Source of the DNA: a bacterium
Lineage (GTDB): Bacteria > SZUA-182 > SZUA-191
NCBI GenBank assembly: GCA_003230535.1
Contig: QIEW01000380.1
Location: forward strand, 1 to 5,176
DNA: 5,176 nt
Reading direction: 5' to 3'
Part shown: positions 1-4,960 of the stretch, piece after piece
How positions within the stretch are numbered: position 1 is the first letter of the stretch
How the letters are laid out: each line of letters begins with the position of its first letter
Position numbers and translations under genes: made by a program
Notes under the pieces: generated by a model
Seen by the model: the letters and a program-made list of their open reading frames with translations, nothing else
Told to the model about the DNA's origin: nothing
The model's database searches: none

Positions 1-193
1 CTAATACCCGTTTTCCGGATAAGTCCCCCATGGCGGTATCCATATATTTTAAAAATGTCTCCTGGAAATCCAGTTCCCAAAGAGATTCATAATGTGACGG
101 TTTTATCCCCTTCTGAACCTGATCATCAAAAAACTGTTCCTCAGTGGATTTTCTCTGGGTTGAAGCTTCCTGATTTCCTGATTTAGTATCCAT
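1..193 (-). CDS. N-terminal part of a probable class I SAM-dependent methyltransferase (partial, cut by the window edge)
   Basis: Sixty-four codons are visible from an ATG at 193-191, and the frame stays open to base 1. The first 20 or so residues are polar and probably flexible (Lys, Gln, Ser and Glu rich). A stretch with SHYESLWELDFQETFLKYM follows, and the visible part ends in DLSGKRVL. That ending is the usual lead-in to motif I (VLDLGCG) of class I SAM-dependent methyltransferases; the glycine-rich loop itself lies outside the window, so the family call is inference. The start is supported by AGAGG seven bases upstream, overlapping the stop codon of the flippase gene. The gap between the two genes is only 10 bases, so they are very likely co-transcribed and may be translationally coupled. 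In polysaccharide clusters such enzymes often methylate sugars or lipid-linked intermediates, but no substrate can be read from this fragment. Confidence 0.6.
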   Translation of the reverse strand, partial: MDTKSGNQEASTQRKSTEEQFFDDQVQKGIKPSHYESLWELDFQETFLKYMDTAMGDLSGKRVL

Positions 194-203
194 AGGTTAT
201 CCT

Positions 204-1514
204 CTAGCCGGAGGATTTGGCAAGCAAAACCGGAGCCGGTTTATAGGCGTACCGATAAACCATCCCCAGAGCGATACAACCCCCGATTACATGGGTAATC
301 ACAGAGGCATAAGCCGCCCCTTCCGCTCCATACCGGGGGATTAGCAGTATGTTGGCGGTCAGGCTTAAGCCGACTTTTATGATGCATACCATAGAGAGAA
401 TTTGCGGTCTGTTGACTGAATAAGAGATGAGATAGAGCGGTTCAATAAGAAAATTGAACAGGATGCCCCAAAAAAGAATCCGGAACAAATCTGCCGCCGG
501 AAGATATTCCATGCCCAGCAAAAGATTTACCAATGGTTTTATAAACAGGAATATCGGGAGGAGTAATAGCGCTCCCAGTACAGTTATCTTGGGAATTTTC
601 CTGATATATTGCCGGATCTCCTGGGTTGTTTTAAATTTGGCTACCTGAGGCAGGAGGACGCTGACAAAGGAACTGGTGATGATAGTCATTGGATATACTA
701 TATTATAAGCGGCGGAATAGAACCCCACGACCTGCTCTTCTGCATACCTGCCTAAAATCAGAATGTCTATTCTGGAAAATATCATGATGGATACATCAAT
801 GACAAAGATCCATTTGGCAAAATGAAGCAGTTCAGATACAGCTTCCCTGAAATTTCCCTTGACGCCCAAGAACTTGGAGGGAACAAACAGCATTCCGGCC
901 GCAAAACCTATGGCGGGGACGATAATATATACCAACAATACATGCTTGACACTGAAGAGCGCTGTCCAAAACAGCAAGCCGATGCCTGCCAGTTTCAGCA
1001 GCGACACCGAGATGCTAAACCCGGCATAGGCCCGGAACATCTCTCTGGAATGGAGATTTACCAGCAGATAATTCCATAATATTCCGCTGATTACCGCTAT
1101 AAATCCCAATTGAATAAGTCGGGTCATTTGGGGTTTATAATAGATTCTTTGGGCGATGAACCCGGAGCTCAACATACCTATTAAAGCGATGACTAAAACA
1201 AAAGAAGACAGCAGCCCGAAACCGACCTTGAGATAGTAGTTAGCCTTTTCGGGCTCTTTTAAGCTATAAAGAGGGACAAAGCGGATAAGGGACGTCCCCA
1301 GGCCCATCCCGGCAATGACTACTGCAATCGCGAAAATAGCCAGCACCACGGATAGCAATCCAAACTCCGCCGGCTTAAGCAGGCGGGCGACAATGATGCT
1401 GGTGACAAACCCTAATGCCGCCGCCGTCAGACGACCGAATGAAAGGATAGCTGTGTTACTGGCGATTGGGGAAGTTAATGTCTCTTTTAGAAACTGGCGT
1501 ATATTTTTGAACAA
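204..1514 (-). CDS. Polysaccharide flippase / lipopolysaccharide biosynthesis membrane protein (Wzx/PST family, MOP superfamily)
   Basis: The 436-residue protein is almost entirely hydrophobic, with about 12 predicted membrane segments (roughly residues 22-44, 51-73, 95-117, 133-153, 163-185, 190-212, 230-254, 265-290, 308-328, 340-362, 368-393, 398-420). Hallmarks of the family are ARLLKPAEFGLLSVVLAI (43-60), the GLGTSLIRF loop after helix 2, SRIDILILGRY...VGFYSAAY (247-270) and RYGAEGAAYASV near the C-terminus (394-405). Family members move undecaprenyl-linked oligosaccharides across the cytoplasmic membrane during polysaccharide assembly; the substrate cannot be told from sequence. Length is typical. 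The start is TTG at 1514-1512, supported by GGAG six bases upstream and by an in-frame TAA shortly before it. A TATTAT-like -10 lies about 30 bases upstream without a convincing -35. It is followed after 10 bases by the methyltransferase gene. It is separated from the NAD salvage gene by a repeat-rich gap, so it probably begins its own transcription unit. Confidence 0.88.
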   Translation of the reverse strand: MFKNIRQFLKETLTSPIASNTAILSFGRLTAAALGFVTSIIVARLLKPAEFGLLSVVLAIFAIAVVIAGMGLGTSLIRFVPLYSLKEPEKANYYLKVGFGLLSSFVLVIALIGMLSSGFIAQRIYYKPQMTRLIQLGFIAVISGILWNYLLVNLHSREMFRAYAGFSISVSLLKLAGIGLLFWTALFSVKHVLLVYIIVPAIGFAAGMLFVPSKFLGVKGNFREAVSELLHFAKWIFVIDVSIMIFSRIDILILGRYAEEQVVGFYSAAYNIVYPMTIITSSFVSVLLPQVAKFKTTQEIRQYIRKIPKITVLGALLLLPIFLFIKPLVNLLLGMEYLPAADLFRILFWGILFNFLIEPLYLISYSVNRPQILSMVCIIKVGLSLTANILLIPRYGAEGAAYASVITHVIGGCIALGMVYRYAYKPAPVLLAKSSG

Positions 1515-1587
1515 CCAATACTCCGTTGGTCTTTATTGTCCTTATAATAGGCGAATAATTGTGGGATTTCTGCCCCTTTACCTTGTG

Positions 1588-1611
1588 CAGTCAGGTCCTC
1601 AGACCTGACTG
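1588..1611. repeat. Perfect 10-bp hairpin, GTCAGGT type
   Basis: Arms CAGTCAGGTC (1588-1597) and GACCTGACTG (1602-1611) are perfectly complementary around a CTCA loop. Read on the plus strand it is followed by GCGGTTTTAGG, which has only a short T-run; read on the minus strand there is no T-run. A related hairpin lies 15 bases to the right. It is probably a dispersed palindromic repeat unit rather than a terminator. Confidence 0.7.
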
Positions 1612-1626
1612 GCGGTTTTAGGAGGC

Positions 1627-1647
1627 GTCAGGTTTCCTGAATCTGAC
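1627..1647. repeat. Imperfect 8-bp hairpin related to the neighbouring GTCAGGT hairpin
   Basis: GTCAGGTT (1627-1634) pairs with AATCTGAC (1640-1647), with one G-T wobble position, around a 5-base loop. Its arms are also nearly complementary to those of the hairpin at 1588-1611. The four half-sites could therefore pair alternately, for example 1602-1609 with 1627-1634. Confidence 0.55.
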
Positions 1648-1677
1648 ACCACAGAAAAAAGATGTAAAACATTATGT

Positions 1678-1822
1678 GATGCAATCGTAAAAAGTCCCGG
1701 GTGTCATTGCGAGGCGGGTTTATCGCCGAAGCAATCCCATTGATTTGTAATGAAATTTGAGATTGCTTCGCTTCGCTCGCAATGACAAAAATCGGCGCTT
1801 TTTGACTTTTTACGAAACCATC
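1678..1822. mobile_element. MITE-like palindromic element with TIRs and flanking direct repeat
   Basis: The element begins GATGcaaTCGTAAAAAGTC and ends GACTTTTTACGAaacCATC: 19-bp terminal inverted repeats matching at 16 positions, including a perfect 12-bp core (1685-1696 with 1804-1815). It is bounded by ATTATGT at 1671-1677 and 1823-1829; the match can be extended to CATTATGT, with the extra C on the right shared with the element end. This looks like a 7-8 bp target-site duplication. Inside are two further perfect inverted pairs: TGTCATTGCGAG (1702-1713) with CTCGCAATGACA (1776-1787), and CGAAGCAATC (1727-1736) with GATTGCTTCG (1761-1770). Nothing inside can encode a protein, so mobility would need a transposase supplied in trans. 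The GTCATTGCGAG / GAAGCAATC core resembles a dispersed repeat I associate with several anaerobic bacterial genomes; that link is from memory. Confidence 0.72.
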
Positions 1823-1873
1823 ATTATGTATTCACCCTAAAACGGTATATTGGATATTTCCAAGCCCCTTAGT

Positions 1874-1984
1874 GGTTCCCCTCTTACCGAAAAGAGGGGT
1901 CAGGGGAGATTTTACAAATAATAAGCTAAGCCCTAAATCTTTTATTAAATCCCCCTAAAGTCCCCCTTTGGCAAAGGGGGAACC
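1874..1984. repeat. Large inverted repeat of C-rich/G-rich hairpins, MITE-like
   Basis: Left arm (1874-1913) and right arm (1947-1984) are imperfect inverted copies of each other. The left runs GGTTCCCC through AGGGGAGATTT; the right runs AAATCCCCCT through GGGGGAACC. Each arm also folds on itself: CCCCTCTT (1878-1885) with AAGAGGGG (1892-1899), and CCCCCTTT (1962-1969) with AAAGGGGG (1973-1980). The two arms surround an AT-rich core of about 33 bases. I do not see a clear target-site duplication. The right hairpin lies about 18 bases after the stop codon of the nicotinate phosphoribosyltransferase gene, so it could act as a 3' stem-loop for that message. Confidence 0.6.
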
Positions 1985-1997
1985 GGAATCCGCCAAT

Positions 1998-3167
1998 TTA
2001 CGGTTGACACAAAACTAGTTTTTCAAGCTGCGACAGCACATAGTCACGGATGGCTTGTGGTTTGGGGAGTTTGCGGACTAATCGTCCGTCTTTAATAAGC
2101 GGGGTGAGCAAGGCGGAGCAGGGGCTCTGGCAGTTGGGACATAAAACTGGTGTTTCGCTGGCCGGGGTAACGACGCTATAGAGACAGCCCGGGCAGCGCC
2201 ATAGCTGTTTTCGGCCACATTTTTTCCCTTTCTTGGCGATCGGCTGGCCCTCTATTTCCACCAGATCAAAGGCGAAGTTGACCACCGGCGCATTACTGAT
2301 GGAAGCGCCCACCCCATAAGCGTCGGCGACAGGGTTAAGCTCAGTTATTTTATATTCGTCCAGACCGCCGCTTACGAACAACTTCACTTGCTTATAACCC
2401 CTATAATCCAACTCCCAGCGCACCTCTTCCAATATCTGGCGCATATTGCCCCGCCGGGAGGAAGGAGTATCCAGGCGTACGGCGAACAGTGCATCCCCCA
2501 GAACTTCCGCGGCCCTCACAGCTTCCAGCTTCTCATCTGAAAAAGTATCTACTAAAGTTATCCGCTTTATCTGAGGCTCAATTACCTCATGGAAAGCTTG
2601 CGCAACCGCAGCCGAATCTCCCATCATTAATACCAAAGCATGGGGGACGGTTCCCCTGGGCGCCATGCCGATAAGGTCTGCGCCGGCCAAGCTGGCTACC
2701 CCGTCGCAGCCGCCGATATATGCGTTACGCTCGATCATCGGCGCCAGGGCCGGGTGCATCCGCCGCGCCCCAAAACTGATCACCGACCTGTTCCCGGCGG
2801 CCTTTTTGCTGCGGGAGGCTTTGGTAGCTACCCCGGAAGCCTGGCATAACAACCCCAGGAGGGGTGTTTCGTAGACGGCATAATCTATATAATGCCCTTC
2901 GATTAGCATTACGGGCTGCCGGGGTTGAAAGATAGTCCCTTCTTCGGGGGCATAAACCGATATTGGCAAGCCCTCTAAAAGATATGCGGCCTCCTCTATG
3001 CCGGCTAATACGCCCCACTGCCAGTCTTTGGGAAAATCTTTCAGGCAGACCTCAGCCGCCGCATGTTTATGGATGCCCTTGGCTTTGAGTATCTTTACCG
3101 TATTGGTGAAATAGAAATCGGTGGTCTTACCCGCCTTAATTTCCTCGGGAGCAGCTATGTGGAACAA
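1998..3167 (-). CDS. Nicotinate phosphoribosyltransferase, archaeal-type with C-terminal zinc ribbon
   Basis: This cytoplasmic enzyme (EC 6.3.4.21) joins nicotinate to PRPP to give nicotinate mononucleotide in the Preiss-Handler route of NAD salvage. The 389-residue protein shows the type II phosphoribosyltransferase pattern: an N-terminal substrate region (ETPLLGLLCQASG, 100-112), SFGARRMHP (131-139), GTVPHALVL (172-180, where His176 is a candidate for the phosphorylated histidine), VDTFSDEKLEA (206-216), VRLDTP (230-235), VSGGLDEY (265-272) and GVGASI (285-290). Cys325, Cys328, Cys343 and Cys346 form a zinc-ribbon pattern near the C-terminus, as known for the Thermoplasma-type enzyme. The start is TTG at 3167-3165, chosen because AAGGAG sits six bases upstream; the next upstream gene stops only two bases before it. 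The gene is visibly more GC-rich than the restriction-modification genes upstream. It is probably a housekeeping gene on which the cassette abuts. Quinolinate phosphoribosyltransferase is a related alternative but fits less well. Confidence 0.9.
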   Translation of the reverse strand: MFHIAAPEEIKAGKTTDFYFTNTVKILKAKGIHKHAAAEVCLKDFPKDWQWGVLAGIEEAAYLLEGLPISVYAPEEGTIFQPRQPVMLIEGHYIDYAVYETPLLGLLCQASGVATKASRSKKAAGNRSVISFGARRMHPALAPMIERNAYIGGCDGVASLAGADLIGMAPRGTVPHALVLMMGDSAAVAQAFHEVIEPQIKRITLVDTFSDEKLEAVRAAEVLGDALFAVRLDTPSSRRGNMRQILEEVRWELDYRGYKQVKLFVSGGLDEYKITELNPVADAYGVGASISNAPVVNFAFDLVEIEGQPIAKKGKKCGRKQLWRCPGCLYSVVTPASETPVLCPNCQSPCSALLTPLIKDGRLVRKLPKPQAIRDYVLSQLEKLVLCQP

Positions 3168-3182
3168 GATTATCTCCTTGTG
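3168..3182 (-). promoter_or_regulatory. Strong ribosome binding site deciding a TTG start
   Basis: On the minus strand the sequence reads AAGGAG, then ATAATC, then TTG. The AAGGAG lies inside the last codons of the endonuclease gene, and the TAA stop of that gene falls in the spacer. This fixes the TTG at 3167-3165 as the start of the nicotinate phosphoribosyltransferase and suggests translational coupling to the upstream frame. Confidence 0.7.
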
Positions 3183-3733
3183 TCGCCGCTATTAAAGGCC
3201 ACGAACTTTTCCCAGTCTATAGAACCATCTGAATTGCAAAAATCTCTAATAAACTCCGCTGTAAAACGATTTACCGCTGAATCCCATGCCTTTTTATAGA
3301 CAACTCTATGCCTGGCTGGTTCATCCTTCATTAATCTAACCAGTTTTAAGTAGAAGTCGCTATCACCAGTTATTTCTGCCCAAAATGATTGGCCAGACCT
3401 ATCTCTGTAAATTTTAGTTTTTGATGGTTCAGTTTTCATTTTCCCATAACAATGACCAAGCAGGGCATCAAATTGCTTGTGGAGTTTTAAAAGACGACTT
3501 CTCAGTGAGAGGAATTCGTTGTTTTGCCTTTTCTTCTGACTGGCATTATAAATATTGGGCCCTGATTTAACGGCAATAGCAAGGTATCTATTCTCAGTCT
3601 CAATCACAATATCTACCCCCTCAGTTGGTGAAACTGCCCCACCGGACACCATCTTTGCGATGGGTTCAAAGAATGCATCTCCAAAGATTCCTTCATCTGA
3701 AGCAATCATATATGCAACTAGTGCATCATCCAT
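3170..3733 (-). CDS. 3' fragment of the broken restriction endonuclease, with the nuclease core
   Basis: The open frame of 187 codons begins with an ATG supplied by the insertion (MDD precedes the native residues LVAYM). No Shine-Dalgarno-like sequence lies in front of it; the upstream bases read CCTATCAAATATAA. It may therefore be translated poorly or not at all. It contains the putative catalytic Asp and Lys. The position two residues before the Lys is Ala (A-V-K), where Glu, Gln or another polar residue is more usual, so the active site may be atypical or decayed. If expressed, it would lack the 59-residue N-terminal part. Confidence 0.55.
   Translation of the reverse strand: MDDALVAYMIASDEGIFGDAFFEPIAKMVSGGAVSPTEGVDIVIETENRYLAIAVKSGPNIYNASQKKRQNNEFLSLRSRLLKLHKQFDALLGHCYGKMKTEPSKTKIYRDRSGQSFWAEITGDSDFYLKLVRLMKDEPARHRVVYKKAWDSAVNRFTAEFIRDFCNSDGSIDWEKFVAFNSGDTRR
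3717..3722. repeat. Left copy of the putative target-site duplication
   Basis: ACTAGT here matches the copy at 3825-3830. In the endonuclease frame one copy codes for the Leu-Val of EEILVAYM, and the second exists only because of the insertion. Confidence 0.6.
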
Positions 3734-3824
3734 TTATATTTGATAGGTCGAATGTTTGATATTATGCTAAAACGCTACAAATTATACCCTACAATATAAA
3801 ATGGATAGATAAAATGGATAGCCT
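3723..3824. mobile_element. 102-bp non-coding insertion with TIRs inside the endonuclease gene
   Basis: The stretch is AT-rich, codes for nothing, and is flanked by identical ACTAGT copies at 3717-3722 and 3825-3830, which look like a 6-bp target-site duplication (ACTAGT is itself palindromic). Near its ends are imperfect inverted repeats: ATCCATTTATATTTGATAGG at 3728-3747, against a right copy at 3788-3806 that reads ATCCATTTTATATTGTAGG on the minus strand. A 13-base unit next to the right end is duplicated in tandem. The outermost 5 bases on the left (GCATC) and the bases beyond the duplicated unit on the right do not match, so the exact ends are uncertain. It resembles a MITE or the relic of one. 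The source transposon family was not recognised. Confidence 0.65.
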
Positions 3825-4000
3825 ACTAGTATCTCTTCCACTATTTCAGAGGCTTTTTCCGTTCCAATTGCTTTATATAAGTAAGGATTTTTTCGCCTTA
3901 AAAAATCCTTTAACTTAAGGGTTTCTACCCTCTGCAACCTGCGGTTATAAAAATCTTGTAGGCACTTGGCAATTAATTTTCCCAGGCTTTCTGTGTTCAT
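3782..4000 (-). CDS. 5' fragment of the broken restriction endonuclease
   Basis: This is the piece that would actually be translated from the native start. The ATG at 4000-3998 is preferred over an in-frame ATG at 4033 because it overlaps the methyltransferase stop as ATGA and has AAGGAAGG directly upstream. Residues 1-59 are native. They are followed by 13 residues read from the insertion (GYPFYLSILYCRV) and then TAA. The fragment contains no catalytic residues, so it is unlikely to be functional alone. Confidence 0.5.
   Translation of the reverse strand: MNTESLGKLIAKCLQDFYNRRLQRVETLKLKDFLRRKNPYLYKAIGTEKASEIVEEILVGYPFYLSILYCRV
3796..3821. repeat. Perfect 13-bp tandem duplication in the insertion
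   Basis: ATAAAATGGATAG occurs twice back to back, at 3796-3808 and 3809-3821. The unit contains the end of the right inverted repeat, so one copy may be a later slippage event or an extra transposase-binding site. Confidence 0.75.
3825..3830. repeat. Right copy of the putative target-site duplication
   Basis: Second ACTAGT copy, on the side of the 5' endonuclease fragment. Joining the flanks through a single copy gives an uninterrupted reading frame. Confidence 0.6.
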
Positions 4001-4869
4001 AGCCTTCCTTGATGCGTATTTGGCAAATCCCACAATGTTGGTTCGTATTTTTCTTTTAAGGCTGTTTTTGCTAGTTTACAGTACTCTTCCTTTATTTCTA
4101 TGCCAATATAATATCTGCTTAATTTCCTGCAAGTTAGGGCTGTTGCTCCTGAACCAATAAAAGGGTCTAGCACAATGTCCCCTTCTTCCGTAAAAAGTTT
4201 TATAAACCACTCCGGCAGGGCTATGGGAAAAGTAGCGCTGTGATTTTTGTTTGAGCATTCGGTAGCCAGATGCAAGACATTAGTGGGATATACCATATTT
4301 CTACCTAGCCAGTTAGAGACATTTTTACCGAAACCAGACAAAGATTTTGATTCATCCCGGATAAGATCGGTTTTACTTAATTTGCTCAGTCTCTTAGTTG
4401 ACCAATTACCAATAGGCACCATTACCCGTTCCTGAAACATTTTAAACCTTTTTTGTTTTGTAAAATGTAAACATCTTTCCCAGGCATCCCGGAACCGGTT
4501 TGGCCATTTCCCAGGATAACAATTTTTCTTGTGCCAAATATACTCCTCTGTCCATAACCAGCCCTGTTTCCTCATCTCTAGTATTAATTCTATGACGTAA
4601 GTATGTTTTTCTCCCCTTACAGTCTTTTCTTTTATGTTCAATACGAACGAACCCTCTGGTTTTAATACTCTTTTCAGTTCCTTGCTTATGGGTAAAAACC
4701 ATTCTACATACTTATCGGGGTGGATGCCGCCATAACTCCCTTTCCGGCAATCGGCGTAAGGCGGAGAAGTAACAATCAAATCAGCGCTATTTGGGGGAAG
4801 TGCTGACAAAATTTCTTTACAATCTCCACAGATTATTTTGTTGATAAACAAGCTTATATCAGATGACAT
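3997..4869 (-). CDS. Type II DNA methyltransferase, beta class (N6-adenine or N4-cytosine)
   Basis: The 290-residue enzyme transfers a methyl group from S-adenosylmethionine to an exocyclic amino group of adenine or cytosine, protecting host DNA from the partner nuclease. Motif order is that of the beta class: catalytic motif IV DLIVTSPPY first (30-38), a long middle region likely to contain target recognition, then HSATFPIALPEWFIKLFTEEGD (210-231) and motif I DPFIGSG (235-241), the SAM-binding loop, close to the C-terminus. TSPPY is found in both N4-cytosine and N6-adenine enzymes, so the methylated base is open. Its stop overlaps the start of the endonuclease gene as ATGA, the usual arrangement for a cognate pair. 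The ATG start at 4869 has only a weak ribosome binding site (GAG-rich, followed by ATTAAAGA). No catalytic motif is missing, so it should be active even though the endonuclease is broken. The gene is more AT-rich than the NAD salvage gene downstream. Confidence 0.9.
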   Translation of the reverse strand: MSSDISLFINKIICGDCKEILSALPPNSADLIVTSPPYADCRKGSYGGIHPDKYVEWFLPISKELKRVLKPEGSFVLNIKEKTVRGEKHTYVIELILEMRKQGWLWTEEYIWHKKNCYPGKWPNRFRDAWERCLHFTKQKRFKMFQERVMVPIGNWSTKRLSKLSKTDLIRDESKSLSGFGKNVSNWLGRNMVYPTNVLHLATECSNKNHSATFPIALPEWFIKLFTEEGDIVLDPFIGSGATALTCRKLSRYYIGIEIKEEYCKLAKTALKEKYEPTLWDLPNTHQGRL

Positions 4870-4905
4870 TCTTTAATCTCACACAAATCGGCCATATGGA
4901 ACAGG

Positions 4906-4960
4906 AATAGGTCTCTTGTTAAGGAACAGTACTTCCTATAAGGTTAGAATAAGACCTATT
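4906..4960. repeat. Inverted repeat between the two methyltransferase genes
   Basis: AATAGGTCT (4906-4914) and AGACCTATT (4952-4960) are perfect 9-bp inverted copies. An inner short pair, AGGAA with TTCCT around CAGTAC, lies between them. The right arm includes the stop codon of the upstream methyltransferase gene. No T-run follows in the direction of transcription, so this looks more like a possible operator or attenuator, or a chance structure, than an intrinsic terminator. Confidence 0.45.

Larger units (their letters stand above)
1515..1997. other. Repeat-filled intergenic region, no gene seen
   Basis: No credible coding frame lies in this stretch. From left to right it holds a short leader for the flippase gene (ribosome binding site and a weak TATTAT-like -10), a double hairpin built from GTCAGGT units, a MITE-like palindromic element, and a second large inverted repeat of C-rich and G-rich hairpins just downstream of the nicotinate phosphoribosyltransferase stop codon. 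The repeat families look unrelated to each other. Some may end or stabilise transcripts, but none of the hairpins read in the minus direction is directly followed by a strong T-run, so no classical intrinsic terminator is claimed. Confidence 0.75.
3170..4000 (-). pseudogene. PmeII-like type II restriction endonuclease, interrupted by a small insertion
   Basis: Two pieces in the same frame together make one endonuclease. The 5' piece (residues 1-59, from ATG at 4000-3998) has the family-like LKLKDFLRRKNPYLYKA and ends ASEIVEEILV. The 3' piece continues AYMIASDEGIFGD and carries a PD-(D/E)XK-like core, with EGVDIVIE (Asp94 in the joined numbering) and AVKSGPN (Lys109). It ends with conserved-looking GHCYGK, QSFWAEITGD, FTAEFIRDFC and GSIDWEKFVAFNSG. 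Between the pieces lie 102 foreign bases plus one ACTAGT copy, 108 bases in all, containing stops at 3784-3782, 3769-3767 and 3736-3734. Without them the product is 240 residues, about what I expect for the PmeII family from memory. The start ATG overlaps the methyltransferase stop as ATGA, with AAGGAAGG just upstream. The protein should cut unmethylated DNA at the site protected by the adjacent methyltransferase; the recognition sequence is unknown. As it stands the nuclease is very probably inactive. Confidence 0.78.

Noticed and set aside
1526-1549. Plus-strand promoter TTGGTC ... TATAAT upstream of the intergenic repeats
   Set aside because: The spacing of 11 bases is too short and no plus-strand gene lies downstream.
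454-1608. Plus-strand open frames across the flippase gene
   Set aside because: They are antisense shadows of a well-supported membrane protein, with compositions unlike real proteins and no ribosome binding sites.
1588-1650. Intrinsic transcription terminator
   Set aside because: The hairpins are good, but no strong T-run follows them in the minus direction used by the genes; on the plus strand only TTTT appears and no plus-strand gene ends there.
1588-1984. CRISPR array
   Set aside because: The repeats are single inverted palindromes of different families, not regularly spaced identical direct repeats with spacers.
2489-3018. Overlapping open frames on both strands within the phosphoribosyltransferase gene
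   Set aside because: GC-rich shadows of a gene with clear conserved motifs in its own frame; none resembles a known protein.
3723-3824. Translational bypassing or a small intron or intein that rejoins the endonuclease pieces
   Set aside because: The segment has flanking direct repeats and TIRs as expected of an insertion. It is far too short for a self-splicing intron or an intein. Ribosome hopping over about 100 bases with three stops would be exceptional, and no supporting signal is seen.
4001-4033. Endonuclease start at the ATG at 4033
   Set aside because: It would overlap the methyltransferase by 37 bases. The ATG at 4000 gives the usual ATGA overlap, has AAGGAAGG just upstream and fits the expected N-terminus better.
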